A stretch of DNA of 64,000 nt from Rhodococcus sp. Z13 (GCF_025837095.1 NZ_CP107551.1:1718352-1782351); one strand, 5' to 3'; shown: positions 17,945-25,906, numbered from the stretch's first letter. The notes: generated by a model from the sequence alone, not told the origin. Numbers and translations: made by a program.

Positions 17945-19060
17945 ATGTCGACCGAACGTATCGCCGAGAAGACCACTTTCGCCTACTGGGTGCCCAACGT
18001 CAGTGGCGGTCTTGTCACCTCGGACATCGAGCAGCGCACGAGCTGGGACTACGACTACAACGTCAAGCTCGCCCGCACCGCCGAGAACAACGGTTTCGAG
18101 TACGCCCTGAGCCAGGTGCGCTACCAGGCCAGCTACGGAGCCGAGTTCCAGCACGAGTCGACGAGCTTCAGCCTCGCGCTGCTGCTCGCCACCGAGCGTC
18201 TGAAGGTCATCGCGGCCGTCCACCCCGGCCTGTGGCAACCGGCCGTGCTCGCCAAGCTGGGTGCGACGGTCGACCAGCTGTCCGGCGGCCGTTTCGCGGT
18301 CAACGTCGTCAGCGGCTGGTTCAAGGACGAGTTCACCAACATGGGTGAGCCCTGGCTCGAGCACGACGAGCGCTACCGGCGCAGCGCCGAGTTCCTGCAG
18401 GTGCTCCGGAAGATCTGGACCGAGGACGAGGTCGATTTCCGCGGCGACTTCTACCGGATCCACGACTTCAGCCTCAAGCCGAAGCCGCTCAACACCCCGG
18501 AGCGCCCGAACCCCGAGCTGTTCCAGGGCGGCAATTCCACCGCGGCGATCGCCAACGGCGGCCGCTACGCCGACTGGTACTTCAGCAACGGTAAGGACTA
18601 CGACGGCATCACCGCGCAGATCGACGAACTGCGCGACGTCGCGCGCGCCCACAGTCGGGAGGTGAAGGTCGGGCTCAACGGTTTCGTCATCGCCCGCGAC
18701 ACCGAGAAGGAGGCCCGCGACACCCTCCGCGAGATCATCGAGAAGGCCAACCGTCCCGCCGTCGAGGGTTTCCGCAGTGCCGTCCAGCAGGCCGGCTCGG
18801 CCACCGGCGACAAGAAGGGCATGTGGGCGGACTCGACCTTCGAGGATCTCGTCCAGTACAACGACGGTTTCCGTACCCAGCTCATCGGTACCCCGGAGCA
18901 GATCGCGCACCGCATCGTCGAGTACCGCCGCCGCGGAGTCGACCTGATCCTCGCCGGCTTCCTGCACTTCCAGGAGGAGATCGAGTACTTCGGCAAGAAC
19001 GTGCTGCCGATCGTGCGCGAGCTCGAGGCCCAGGAGGCCCGCGAACCCGTCGGCGTGTGA
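17945..19060 (+). CDS. sfnG: SfnG-like FMNH2-dependent dimethyl sulfone monooxygenase
   Basis: The 371-residue protein is a luciferase-like (TIM-barrel) monooxygenase close to SfnG, which converts dimethyl sulfone to methanesulfinate and formaldehyde with FMNH2 and O2. Family features are FAYWVPNVSGGLVTSDIEQR (residues 12-31), GRFAVNVVSGWFKDEF (about residue 117), ELFQGGNS and the C-terminal GVDLILAGFLHFQEEIEYF. It starts at ATG 17945 with CGGAG upstream. It ends block A and is followed by a hairpin terminator. SfnE-type reductase and a sigma-54 regulator (SfnR), known in Pseudomonas, are not present here. Confidence 0.85.
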   Translation: MSTERIAEKTTFAYWVPNVSGGLVTSDIEQRTSWDYDYNVKLARTAENNGFEYALSQVRYQASYGAEFQHESTSFSLALLLATERLKVIAAVHPGLWQPAVLAKLGATVDQLSGGRFAVNVVSGWFKDEFTNMGEPWLEHDERYRRSAEFLQVLRKIWTEDEVDFRGDFYRIHDFSLKPKPLNTPERPNPELFQGGNSTAAIANGGRYADWYFSNGKDYDGITAQIDELRDVARAHSREVKVGLNGFVIARDTEKEARDTLREIIEKANRPAVEGFRSAVQQAGSATGDKKGMWADSTFEDLVQYNDGFRTQLIGTPEQIAHRIVEYRRRGVDLILAGFLHFQEEIEYFGKNVLPIVRELEAQEAREPVGV

Positions 19061-19115
19061 GCGCGCCCGGCCGAGTGCGCGGCTGCGCGACCGTGTGAGA
19101 CCCACCTCCGAGCGG

Positions 19116-19143
19116 CGCCCCCTGCGAACGAACGCGGGGGGCG
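19116..19143 (+). terminator. Hairpin terminator after sfnG
   Basis: An 11-bp stem with one wobble pair (19116-19126 with 19133-19143) and a 6-base loop lies 55 bases after the stop codon. Confidence 0.6.
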
Positions 19144-19203
19144 TCGCGCGTGAGGTCCACCGGCGTGTGCGGGGGAGGACGCGATCCTCGATAGACTCGG
19201 TTC

Positions 19204-19683
19204 ATGCGCGTTTACCTGGGAGCCGACCACGCGGGCTTCGAACGGAAGAATGAGATCATCGAGCACCTGAAGAAGAACGGCCACGAGCCGGTCGACTGCG
19301 GTGCCTTCGAGTACGACGCCCTGGACGACTACCCGGCGTTCTGCATCGAGGCCGCACGTCGCACCGTGGCCGACGAGGGCAGCCTCGGCATCGTGCTCGG
19401 CGGCAGCGGCAACGGTGAGCAGATCGCCGCCAACAAGGTGCCCGGTGCCCGCTGCGCACTGGCATGGAGCGTCGAGACCGCCAAACTGGCCCGCGAGCAC
19501 AACAACGCCCAGCTCATCGGCATCGGCGGCCGCATGCACAGCCTCGAGGAGACCCTCGCGATCGTCGACGCCTTCCTGGCGACCCCGTGGTCGAACGAGG
19601 AGCGCCACCAGCGCCGCATCGACATCCTCGCCGAGTACGAGAAGTCGGGCGTGGCCCCGGCGGTTCCCGGCGCTCCCGCCTGA
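19204..19683 (+). CDS. rpiB: Ribose-5-phosphate isomerase B
   Basis: The 159-residue enzyme interconverts ribose 5-phosphate and ribulose 5-phosphate in the pentose phosphate pathway. It carries the LacAB/RpiB signatures GADHAGFERKN (residues 6-16), VLGGSGNGEQIAANK (about residues 65-79) and REHNNAQLIGIGGR. As in mycobacterial RpiB, the glycine-rich loop lacks the cysteine used by the E. coli enzyme. It starts at ATG 19204 and ends three bases before the Fpg/Nei gene, as in Rv2465c-Rv2464c, returning to the conserved backbone after block A. Confidence 0.95.
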   Translation: MRVYLGADHAGFERKNEIIEHLKKNGHEPVDCGAFEYDALDDYPAFCIEAARRTVADEGSLGIVLGGSGNGEQIAANKVPGARCALAWSVETAKLAREHNNAQLIGIGGRMHSLEETLAIVDAFLATPWSNEERHQRRIDILAEYEKSGVAPAVPGAPA

Positions 19684-19686
19684 TCC

Positions 19687-20484
19687 GTGCCCGAAGGACA
19701 CATCCTGCACCGGCTCGCCCGGCTGCACCACGAGTGGTACTCCGGCGCGCCGGTGCGGGTGTCCAGTCCCCAGGGCCGGTTCGCCGACGGTGCTGCCGTC
19801 GTCGACGGTCGCGTGCTCACCCACGCCGACGCCTGGGGCAAACACCTGTTCCACCACTACGAGGGCGGTCTGGCCGTCCACGTGCACCTCGGCATCTACG
19901 GGGAGTTCACCGACGGCGACCTGCCGCTCGGCGAACCCGTCGGTCAGGTGCGGATGCGGATGGTCGGGGCCGAGCACGGCAGCGACCTGCGCGGCCCGGC
20001 CGCCTGTGAGGTCCTCACCCCCGGGGAGGTCGAGGCGATCGAGGCGCGGCTCGGGCCCGACCCGCTGCGCGACGACGCCGACCCCGATCGGGCCTGGGCT
20101 CGAATCTCCAAGTCCCGCACGGCTATCGGCTCACTGCTCATGAACCAAGCGGTGATCGCCGGGGTCGGAAACGTCTACCGGGCCGAGGTGCTGTTCCGGC
20201 ACGGCATCCACCCCGAACGTCCCGGACGGAATCTGACGCGGGACGAATTCGACGCGCTCTGGCGCGATCTCGTCGACCTGATGAACGTCGGTGTGAAGCA
20301 CGGGCGCATGCACGTCGTGCGGCCCGAACACGACCACGGCGCACCGGCCTACGCGAAGAACCGGCCGCGCACCTACGTCTACCGCCGGGCCGGGGAACCC
20401 TGCCGCGTCTGCGGCAGCGCGGTGCTGCACTCGGTCATGCAGGCGCGCAACCTGTTCTGGTGCCCCACCTGCCAGCCGGCCTGA
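19687..20484 (+). CDS. nei: Fpg/Nei-family DNA glycosylase (endonuclease VIII)
   Basis: The 265-residue base-excision repair enzyme removes oxidised bases and cuts the abasic site. The N-terminus MPEGH supplies the catalytic Pro and Glu after Met removal; the H2TH region contains LLMNQAVIAGVGNVYRAE (about residues 150-170); the C-terminal zinc finger has CRVC and CPTC. Ending in a zinc finger with the MPEGHILHRLA start resembles mycobacterial Nei1 (Rv2464c). GTG 19687 is the only start that leaves the Pro at position 2. Confidence 0.92.
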   Translation: MPEGHILHRLARLHHEWYSGAPVRVSSPQGRFADGAAVVDGRVLTHADAWGKHLFHHYEGGLAVHVHLGIYGEFTDGDLPLGEPVGQVRMRMVGAEHGSDLRGPAACEVLTPGEVEAIEARLGPDPLRDDADPDRAWARISKSRTAIGSLLMNQAVIAGVGNVYRAEVLFRHGIHPERPGRNLTRDEFDALWRDLVDLMNVGVKHGRMHVVRPEHDHGAPAYAKNRPRTYVYRRAGEPCRVCGSAVLHSVMQARNLFWCPTCQPA

Positions 20485-20497
20485 GCGCGCCCTTCGG

Positions 20498-21298
20498 TCA
20501 GAAGTCGAATCCGCCGAAGTCGAAACCCCCGCCGTCCCCGCCACCGAAGTCGCTGCCACCGAAGTCGCTGCCACCGAAGTCGTCCCCGCCGACATCGTCG
20601 CCCCCACCGCCGTCCTCGCCGCCGTACCCGTCGGCGCCGGGGTCCGCGGACCCGTCGCCCGCGCCGCTCTCGAAGGCCTGCGCGTCGTAGGGCACACCGG
20701 CCATCCCTGCGAACAGCGACGAGAACAGCAGCATCGACCCGACACCCCAGGCGCCCGCCACCAGGGCCGGTTTCCACCAGGGCTCCGAGTACCAGCCGGC
20801 CGGCACCGGGCGTCCCGCGACACGGCCACCCGGGTAGTAGTTCGGTGTGGCGGGCGACGGGGCCGGCGACGCGGAGATCGTGCGGCCCTCGAAGTCGATG
20901 CTCCGCTTCTCCGTGACCTCACCGGCGGACCGTTGTCCGTCGAGCGGCGGGATGTCCGGACCGGGATCCATGCCCATCGCCAGACGCGCGGCGCGGATGT
21001 AGTAGAGCCCCTCGAGGGCGGTCTGCTTCGCCAGCCGGGCCTGCACCGGGGTGGCGGCCTGCTCGATCTGTGAACCCGCCGCCGTGTACCGCTCGGCGGC
21101 GTCGGCGAGGGCCTGCTTCGAGGCGTCGTCGGTGCCGGTCAGGTTGTAGATCTGTCCGCCGAGCCGTTCGATGGCCTGCCGGGCGTCGGCCTTGGCGTCG
21201 TCGAGCGCGTCGGCCCGATGGCGTGTGGTGGTCCGCTGGGAGCGCGAGACGAAGTACACCACCGCGCCCACGGCGACGAGGACGAGTAGAAGTTCCAC
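20498..21298 (-). CDS. Membrane-anchored DUF1542-like protein with Gly/Asp/Phe-rich tail
   Basis: The 266-residue protein starts with a hydrophobic anchor (residues 1-17), followed by a charged helical region (about 20-120) like DUF1542-containing actinobacterial proteins, then a Pro-rich linker, a second hydrophobic segment (about 178-200), and a striking tail of Gly, Asp and Phe with repeated GGSDF units ending in FGGFDF. Its function is unknown. The tail is encoded by tandem 15-bp repeats. It converges on nei. It might be a surface or envelope-associated protein; this is inference from the anchors and low-complexity tail. Confidence 0.7.
   Translation of the reverse strand: MELLLVLVAVGAVVYFVSRSQRTTTRHRADALDDAKADARQAIERLGGQIYNLTGTDDASKQALADAAERYTAAGSQIEQAATPVQARLAKQTALEGLYYIRAARLAMGMDPGPDIPPLDGQRSAGEVTEKRSIDFEGRTISASPAPSPATPNYYPGGRVAGRPVPAGWYSEPWWKPALVAGAWGVGSMLLFSSLFAGMAGVPYDAQAFESGAGDGSADPGADGYGGEDGGGGDDVGGDDFGGSDFGGSDFGGGDGGGFDFGGFDF
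20541..20584. repeat. Tandem 15-bp repeat encoding the GGSDF units
   Basis: The unit ccaccgaagtcgctg occurs at 20541-20555 and 20556-20570, and a third copy is exact for 12 bases at 20571-20582. It encodes the repeated Gly-Gly-Ser-Asp-Phe in the tail of the overlapping minus-strand gene, so copy number may vary between strains. Confidence 0.85.
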
Positions 21299-21379
21299 GG
21301 CCCATCCTTCCCGTTCGGGGCGGGTCCCGCCTTCCAGACTACCGGCGGAGCGGGGATGGCCTCCGGCGCGGGAGAGCGC

Positions 21380-22534
21380 TCAGGCCACCTGATCGAGGAC
21401 AGCGTCCATCCCGTCGTGCAGGCAGGCGTCGAAGGCCTCGCGGTCGGTGACGACGGTGGGGTCGACCGTCAGCCCCACGCAGTAGGTGTCGCGATAGGAC
21501 ATCGCCGAGGCGGTGAGCATCGCCCCGTGCGCCGGGCCGAAGCCGTAGTACCGCTCGACCTTCGCTCCGCCCACGTAGAGGGGGGAGTGCGAACCGGGCA
21601 GGTTCGACACGAACAGGTCGTGCGAACCGAACGCGATGTCGACGTCCGGACCGGCCGCGGGGTGGAGGCGGCCCAGCGGGGAGGCCGGGGGATCCCCGGC
21701 GGGGAGCACCGCGTCGAGGCGGCGCATCAGATCGAGGGGATCGGCGGACGCCGCCCGGTCGAGCACCAGCGGGATCGCCCGTCCGTGGGGCCCCGGCACC
21801 AGCAACCGCAGCGGTTCGTCGTCCCGTCCGTACAGGCGGTCGTACTCGGCGCAGGCCGCGATCAGTGCTGCGGTCGACCCGCTCGACAGTCGGCAGCCCA
21901 CACGTTCGCAGACGGCCCGGAGCGCGTGCAGGTCGGCATCGAGCACGTGCAGCCGCGGACTCGGCGGAGCGGGACGGTGTTCCGTGCCGTCCTCCGCGCG
22001 GCCCAGGATGGTCTTGAACAGGCCGGTGCCCACCGCCGTGAACAGGTGCGCCGCCGTCCGGACCGACTCCGCGCCCTGTTCGGACACCGACCGCGCCCAG
22101 GACAGCATCGAATCGGCGCGGCCGGACACGGAGGACGACACGAGATGGCGCAACCGCAGTACGAGCGCGGACTGGCCGCCGTCGAGACCGTCGAGCAGCG
22201 TCAGTTCCCAGCGGGGCCGTTCCCCGTCGGCGGGTGCGGAGGTGGTGCCGGCGTAGGCGAGCACCTCGTCGAACTTCGCGGGGGCGTGGAGCGTGAACCG
22301 TTCGAGATGCCAGGGTGGATCGGAGTCGGGGTCGCCGGACCACCGCGGCGAGGGGAGTCCGATCGGAAGTTCCACGAGCCGGTGGCGGAAGTTCGGCGAC
22401 TCGTGGTTCCCGGGAGCGAGCACGGCCGCGACGCGCTCCCAGTCGGGTGTGGCATCGAGGAGCACGGCGGCGACGACGGACGAACATGCTGGCGGTGCCG
22501 GTGCCTCGGCACGATCGTCGGAGGTGTCCTTCAC
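21380..22534 (-). CDS. Wax ester synthase/DGAT-like protein with a degenerate active site
   Basis: The 384-residue protein looks like the WS/DGAT acyltransferases that make triacylglycerol or wax esters from acyl-CoA. The family's WELTLLDGLDGGQSALVLRL approach to the active site is present (residues 109-128), but where HHxxxDG is expected the sequence reads RHLVSSSVSG (129-138): the second His remains while Asp and Gly are replaced by Ser. Family motifs around FVSNLPG (about residue 310) are present. It may be inactive or have a changed role. GTG 22534 is a tentative start because no clear ribosome site is visible; the frame is open to 22741. Confidence 0.68.
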   Translation of the reverse strand: MKDTSDDRAEAPAPPACSSVVAAVLLDATPDWERVAAVLAPGNHESPNFRHRLVELPIGLPSPRWSGDPDSDPPWHLERFTLHAPAKFDEVLAYAGTTSAPADGERPRWELTLLDGLDGGQSALVLRLRHLVSSSVSGRADSMLSWARSVSEQGAESVRTAAHLFTAVGTGLFKTILGRAEDGTEHRPAPPSPRLHVLDADLHALRAVCERVGCRLSSGSTAALIAACAEYDRLYGRDDEPLRLLVPGPHGRAIPLVLDRAASADPLDLMRRLDAVLPAGDPPASPLGRLHPAAGPDVDIAFGSHDLFVSNLPGSHSPLYVGGAKVERYYGFGPAHGAMLTASAMSYRDTYCVGLTVDPTVVTDREAFDACLHDGMDAVLDQVA

Positions 22535-22572
22535 AGTTGGGACGGTCTCACACTCCACCGATCCGAGATCGC

Positions 22573-22594
22573 CGCTTTGCACTCGCTTTGCACT
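22573..22594. repeat. Perfect 11-bp tandem repeat upstream of the WS/DGAT-like gene
   Basis: CGCTTTGCACT is repeated head to tail (22573-22583, 22584-22594), about 40-60 bases upstream of the tentative start. One helical turn per unit suits a regulator binding twice on one face of the DNA. Confidence 0.6.
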
Positions 22595-22613
22595 TTCGAG
22601 TCGAAAAGGTGAC

Positions 22614-22630
22614 CACCGGAGGTTCCGGTG
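22614..22630 (-). terminator. Small hairpin terminator
   Basis: A 7-bp stem (22614-22620 with 22624-22630) is followed on the minus strand by a CCTTTTC run, 15 bases past the stop of the gene at 22645-23241. Confidence 0.5.
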
Positions 22631-22644
22631 CCGTCCACCCGTCC

Positions 22645-23241
22645 TCACCGGCCACCGTGGGATCGCCGACGGTGCACCACGGCGGCACCGAGACCGGCCA
22701 CGACGATCCACGGCGCACCCGAGACGAGCGGATCGAGCCACTGGTGGTTCACGTCCGAGCGGGTGCTGCCGCGGCGCGACGCCACGCCGTGCGCGGTGAC
22801 CTCGGCCCGCAGACCGCTCTCGGAGACCGGGTCGTCCGGGCGACCGGCCAGCAGAGCACGCACGCGGCTCTCGGCCACGTCGATGCGGTCTGCGCCGAGC
22901 AGCAGCAGCCAGTGTGCGGCCCGGCCCTCGCTGTACCGGCGGTAGGCGTGCCGGCGCACCGCACCCGAGAGGCCCTGCAGCGGTGCCGAGGTCCCGAACA
23001 CCGGCGTCACGAAGGCGTGTTCGACCGAACGCTCTCGGCCCTCGTGGCCGGGTTGACGCTCCGGGAAGGCCCAGTGGGCGCCGGTCTCCTCGGGAGCGAA
23101 CCGTTCCTTCGGTACGGCCGGCCGGTCGTGCGGGTCGAGGTCCACACCCCAGCCGGGGATACGGGCCCGCAGCTGCTCGGCCGTCTCCGGGGGCTCGCGC
23201 CGGGCGGGGGTGTAGGCGATGGGGGTCCGATCGGGGCTCAT
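22645..23241 (-). CDS. Conserved hypothetical protein with C-terminal membrane segment
   Basis: The 198-residue protein has a Pro/Arg-rich N-terminal half with no known motif, a helical middle (RRHAYRRYSEGRAAHWLLLL, about residues 98-117), and one hydrophobic segment near the C-terminus (PWIVVAGLGAAVVH) followed by a basic tail RRRSHGGR, typical of a tail-anchored cytoplasmic protein. It starts at ATG 23241 with GGGAG about 8 bases upstream and lies 14 bases downstream of the zinc dehydrogenase gene, so they are probably cotranscribed. No function can be assigned. Confidence 0.65.
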   Translation of the reverse strand: MSPDRTPIAYTPARREPPETAEQLRARIPGWGVDLDPHDRPAVPKERFAPEETGAHWAFPERQPGHEGRERSVEHAFVTPVFGTSAPLQGLSGAVRRHAYRRYSEGRAAHWLLLLGADRIDVAESRVRALLAGRPDDPVSESGLRAEVTAHGVASRRGSTRSDVNHQWLDPLVSGAPWIVVAGLGAAVVHRRRSHGGR

Positions 23242-23255
23242 GCCTGCGTCTCCCT

Positions 23256-24404
23256 TCACTGCCCGCCGACGACGATGACGGGCTTGATGCACTCGTCGAG
23301 CTTCGACGAGAACATGTGGTACGCCTCGGGGATGTCCTCCAGGGGCACGCGGTGGGTGATGATCTCGCTGGGCTTCAGGTAGCCGTTGCGCACGTGTTCG
23401 AACAGTCGTGGCCACTGCCGTTTGACCGGGCACTGGTTCATCCGCAGCGTCAGTCCCTTGTTCAGGGCGTCCCCGAACTTCACCGCGCTGAACATCGGGC
23501 CGTAGGCGCCCATCACCGAGACGGTGCCGCCCTTGCGGACGCCGTCGATCGCCCAGTTCAGGGCGACGGGGGAGCCGCCCTGCAGTTTCAGCTTCGCGGC
23601 GGTGACGTGCTGGAGGAAGTTCCCGTCGGCCTCGGCGCCGACCGCGTCGATCGCGACGTCCGCTCCCAGATGGTCGGTGGTCTCCTTGAGCAGCACCACC
23701 ACGTCGTCGTACTCGGCGAAGTTGTAGGTCTCGGCGTGCGCGAAGGTTCGGGCCTTCTCCAGCCGGTACTCGAGGTGGTCGATCACGATCACCCGGCCGG
23801 CGCCCATGAACCAGGCGGACTTCGCCGCGTACAGCCCGACGGGGCCGGCGCCGAAGACCACCACCGTGTCACCCTCGGCGATGTCCCCGAGCTGCGCACC
23901 GAAGTAGCCGGTCGCCAGCGCGTCGGTGAGCATCAGCGCATCCTCGGGCTCCATCCACTCCGGGATGACGGAGGGACCGACGTCCGCGAAGGGCGCCCGC
24001 ACGAACTCGGCCTGCCCGCCGTCGTAGCCGCCGCAGGTGTGCGAGTAGCCGTAGATTCCGCCGACCGCGGTGGCGTTCGGGTTGACGTTGTGGCAGTTCG
24101 AGTACAGGCCGCGGGAGCAGAAGAAGCACGACCCGCAGTAGACGTTGAACGGCACCATCACGCGGTCGCCGACCTTCAGATTCCGCACGTCCGGGCCGAT
24201 CTCGTGCACCACCCCGACGAACTCGTGCCCGAACGTCGTGCCGACCCGGGTGTCGGGCATCATCCCGTGATAGAGGTGCAGGTCGGAGCCGCAGATCGCG
24301 GCCAACTCGACCCGCACGATCGCGTCCCCGGGATGCTCGATCCGGGGCATCTCCTTCTCCTCGACGCGCACCCGATACGGCCCGCGGTACACCATAGCGC
24401 GCAT
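23256..24404 (-). CDS. Zinc-dependent alcohol dehydrogenase, formaldehyde-dehydrogenase-like
   Basis: The 382-residue medium-chain dehydrogenase has catalytic zinc ligands in AAICGSDLHLYHG and GHEFVG, the structural zinc cysteines in NVYCGSCFFCSRGLYSNCHN, and the NAD motif GAGPVGLYAAKSAW (about residues 186-199). The pattern resembles the glutathione-independent formaldehyde dehydrogenase group, so it could oxidise formaldehyde or similar aldehydes and alcohols; the substrate is not certain. ATG 24404 is taken as the start, with an in-frame ATG 9 bases later as alternative. It may serve the formaldehyde-releasing enzymes found elsewhere in this window, which is inference. Confidence 0.82.
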   Translation of the reverse strand: MRAMVYRGPYRVRVEEKEMPRIEHPGDAIVRVELAAICGSDLHLYHGMMPDTRVGTTFGHEFVGVVHEIGPDVRNLKVGDRVMVPFNVYCGSCFFCSRGLYSNCHNVNPNATAVGGIYGYSHTCGGYDGGQAEFVRAPFADVGPSVIPEWMEPEDALMLTDALATGYFGAQLGDIAEGDTVVVFGAGPVGLYAAKSAWFMGAGRVIVIDHLEYRLEKARTFAHAETYNFAEYDDVVVLLKETTDHLGADVAIDAVGAEADGNFLQHVTAAKLKLQGGSPVALNWAIDGVRKGGTVSVMGAYGPMFSAVKFGDALNKGLTLRMNQCPVKRQWPRLFEHVRNGYLKPSEIITHRVPLEDIPEAYHMFSSKLDECIKPVIVVGGQ

Positions 24405-24514
24405 TCGTGTCCCCTCTCGCGGTCCGTGGTCGCCGCTGCCGGCCGTGGTCACAGTCGTGGTTGTGGACGCGGGTACCCGGCGCACGGGTCGCCAAACGAG
24501 GGGTGTGGACGCGG

Positions 24515-25624
24515 TCAGATCTCGGGGACGGCGCGGCGGGCCAGGTCCCGGACGATGTCGGATGGATCGTCGCGCTGCCCGAACGCCCGGCGCTGGAACA
24601 CCGCGCCGTTGCCGCGTCGCAGGACCCGCGCGAGCAGCCGTTCCGCGCAGGTGTACTCCCCGAACGCCTCGAGGCGCGGGGCGACGTGCCGCAGCAGCGC
24701 CCGGATCCGCTCCTGTCCGTCGACGACGCGGCAGGTGAGCGGGTCCACCGCACGGCCGGCCGGGCCGTCCTGCGCCGCGCACAGATACGCCGCGCGGAGC
24801 ATCTCGGACCCGACGGGCGGAGCCGGGCGTCCCGCCTCGACGTCCTGCACGGCGGTCGCCACGAGGGCCCGCACCAGGGTGGCCAGCAGGACGGTCTCGT
24901 CGACGGTCGCGGGGACGTCGCTCACCCGCACCTCGACGGTCGGCAGATGCGCGGACAGGCGCACGTCCCAATAGACCATCCCGACGTCGAGGATGCTGCC
25001 GCACTCGATCATGGTGGCGACGACGGTGTCGTAGTGCTCCACCGACTCGAACCACGGCGGCGGGCCCGAGCACGGCCAGCGGCACGCCATCATCGCCCGC
25101 CAGCTCGCGAAGCCGGTGTCGCGGCCCTGGTGGATGGGGGAGTTGGCGGTCAGGGCGAGCAGGGTCGGCAGCCACGGCCGCAGATGGTTGGACACCTGCA
25201 GCGCCGTGTCGCGGTCCTCGATCCCCACGTGGACGTGGCAGCCGCAGATGTTGTTCTCGCGGACGAACTCGCCGTACCGAGCAGTCATCGTCCGGTAACG
25301 CGGCAGATCGGTCACGTCCGGGACGGCATGGGGGATCGGCGGCACCCCGGAGGGCAACAGCGCGGCGTCCTCGTCCCGCGCGGCGGCGGCCAGGGCCCGC
25401 CGGCCCGCCACGAGATGCGCCCGGACCTCCGACGCCGACCGGCACACCGGTGTACTCAGCTCGACCTGGGAGCGTTTCAGTTCGCGGTGCACCTCGGCAC
25501 CGCGCCGGCGTGCGCCGACGGCCACCCGGTCGTTGCGTTCGGTGAGGCGATCGGCGGTCGCGGCCACGAGGAAGAACTCCTCCTCGACCCCGACGGTCGG
25601 ACCGACCGGTGGACGGACTGCCAT
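24515..25624 (-). CDS. YbdK-type carboxylate-amine ligase (glutamate-cysteine ligase family 2)
   Basis: The 369-residue ATP-grasp-like enzyme belongs to the GCS2/YbdK family, some of which join glutamate and cysteine weakly. The signature TVGVEEEFFLV (about residues 10-20) carries the Mg/ATP-binding glutamates, RSQVELSTPVC is the next conserved block, and CGCHVHVG (about residue 124) and AHLPTVEVRVSD follow. This actinomycete uses mycothiol, so glutathione synthesis is unlikely to be its main role; the true amine substrate is unknown. The start at ATG 25624 has AAGGGGG upstream. Confidence 0.85.
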   Translation of the reverse strand: MAVRPPVGPTVGVEEEFFLVAATADRLTERNDRVAVGARRRGAEVHRELKRSQVELSTPVCRSASEVRAHLVAGRRALAAAARDEDAALLPSGVPPIPHAVPDVTDLPRYRTMTARYGEFVRENNICGCHVHVGIEDRDTALQVSNHLRPWLPTLLALTANSPIHQGRDTGFASWRAMMACRWPCSGPPPWFESVEHYDTVVATMIECGSILDVGMVYWDVRLSAHLPTVEVRVSDVPATVDETVLLATLVRALVATAVQDVEAGRPAPPVGSEMLRAAYLCAAQDGPAGRAVDPLTCRVVDGQERIRALLRHVAPRLEAFGEYTCAERLLARVLRRGNGAVFQRRAFGQRDDPSDIVRDLARRAVPEI

Positions 25625-25792
25625 CCTCGCCCCCTTCGCTCGACGGCGCCGGGGGAGGTACGTGGCCGGACGCCTTCGCATGGCGTCGGCACCTGCCGGG
25701 CCGACGGGACGCGAACTACACATATTGTCGCGCCCGGGGGTCGTGTTCCGGAGTGGGTTCGGGGTTCCGGTGGATATCGTTCGAAACGAAGA

Positions 25793-25826
25793 ACACCCGC
25801 CGCTGCGAGTCGCAGACGACGGGTGT
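25793..25826 (-). terminator. Hairpin downstream of tRNA-Gly
   Basis: A two-part stem (25793-25799 with 25820-25826, and 25803-25808 with 25810-25815) lies 10 bases beyond the tRNA 3' end on the minus strand and is followed by a T-rich stretch. Confidence 0.6.
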
Positions 25827-25835
25827 CCGATCCGG

Positions 25836-25906
25836 AGGGGATGACGGGAATCGAACCCGCACCGCCAGTTTGGAAGACTGGAGCTCTACCATTGAGCTAC
25901 ATCCCC
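25836..25906 (-). tRNA. tRNA-Gly (anticodon TCC)
   Basis: The 71-base cloverleaf has a GGGGATG/CATCCCC acceptor stem, a D-arm TAGCTCAATGGTAGAGC, an anticodon stem CCAGT/ACTGG with loop CTTCCAA (anticodon TCC), and a T-arm with GGTTCGATTCC. The CCA end is not encoded. It lies alone, divergent from tRNA-Pro. Confidence 0.96.

Noticed and set aside
20541-20584. CRISPR-like repeat array
   Set aside because: The repeats are head-to-tail 15-bp units without spacers and are in phase with codons of the minus-strand gene; no cas genes occur.
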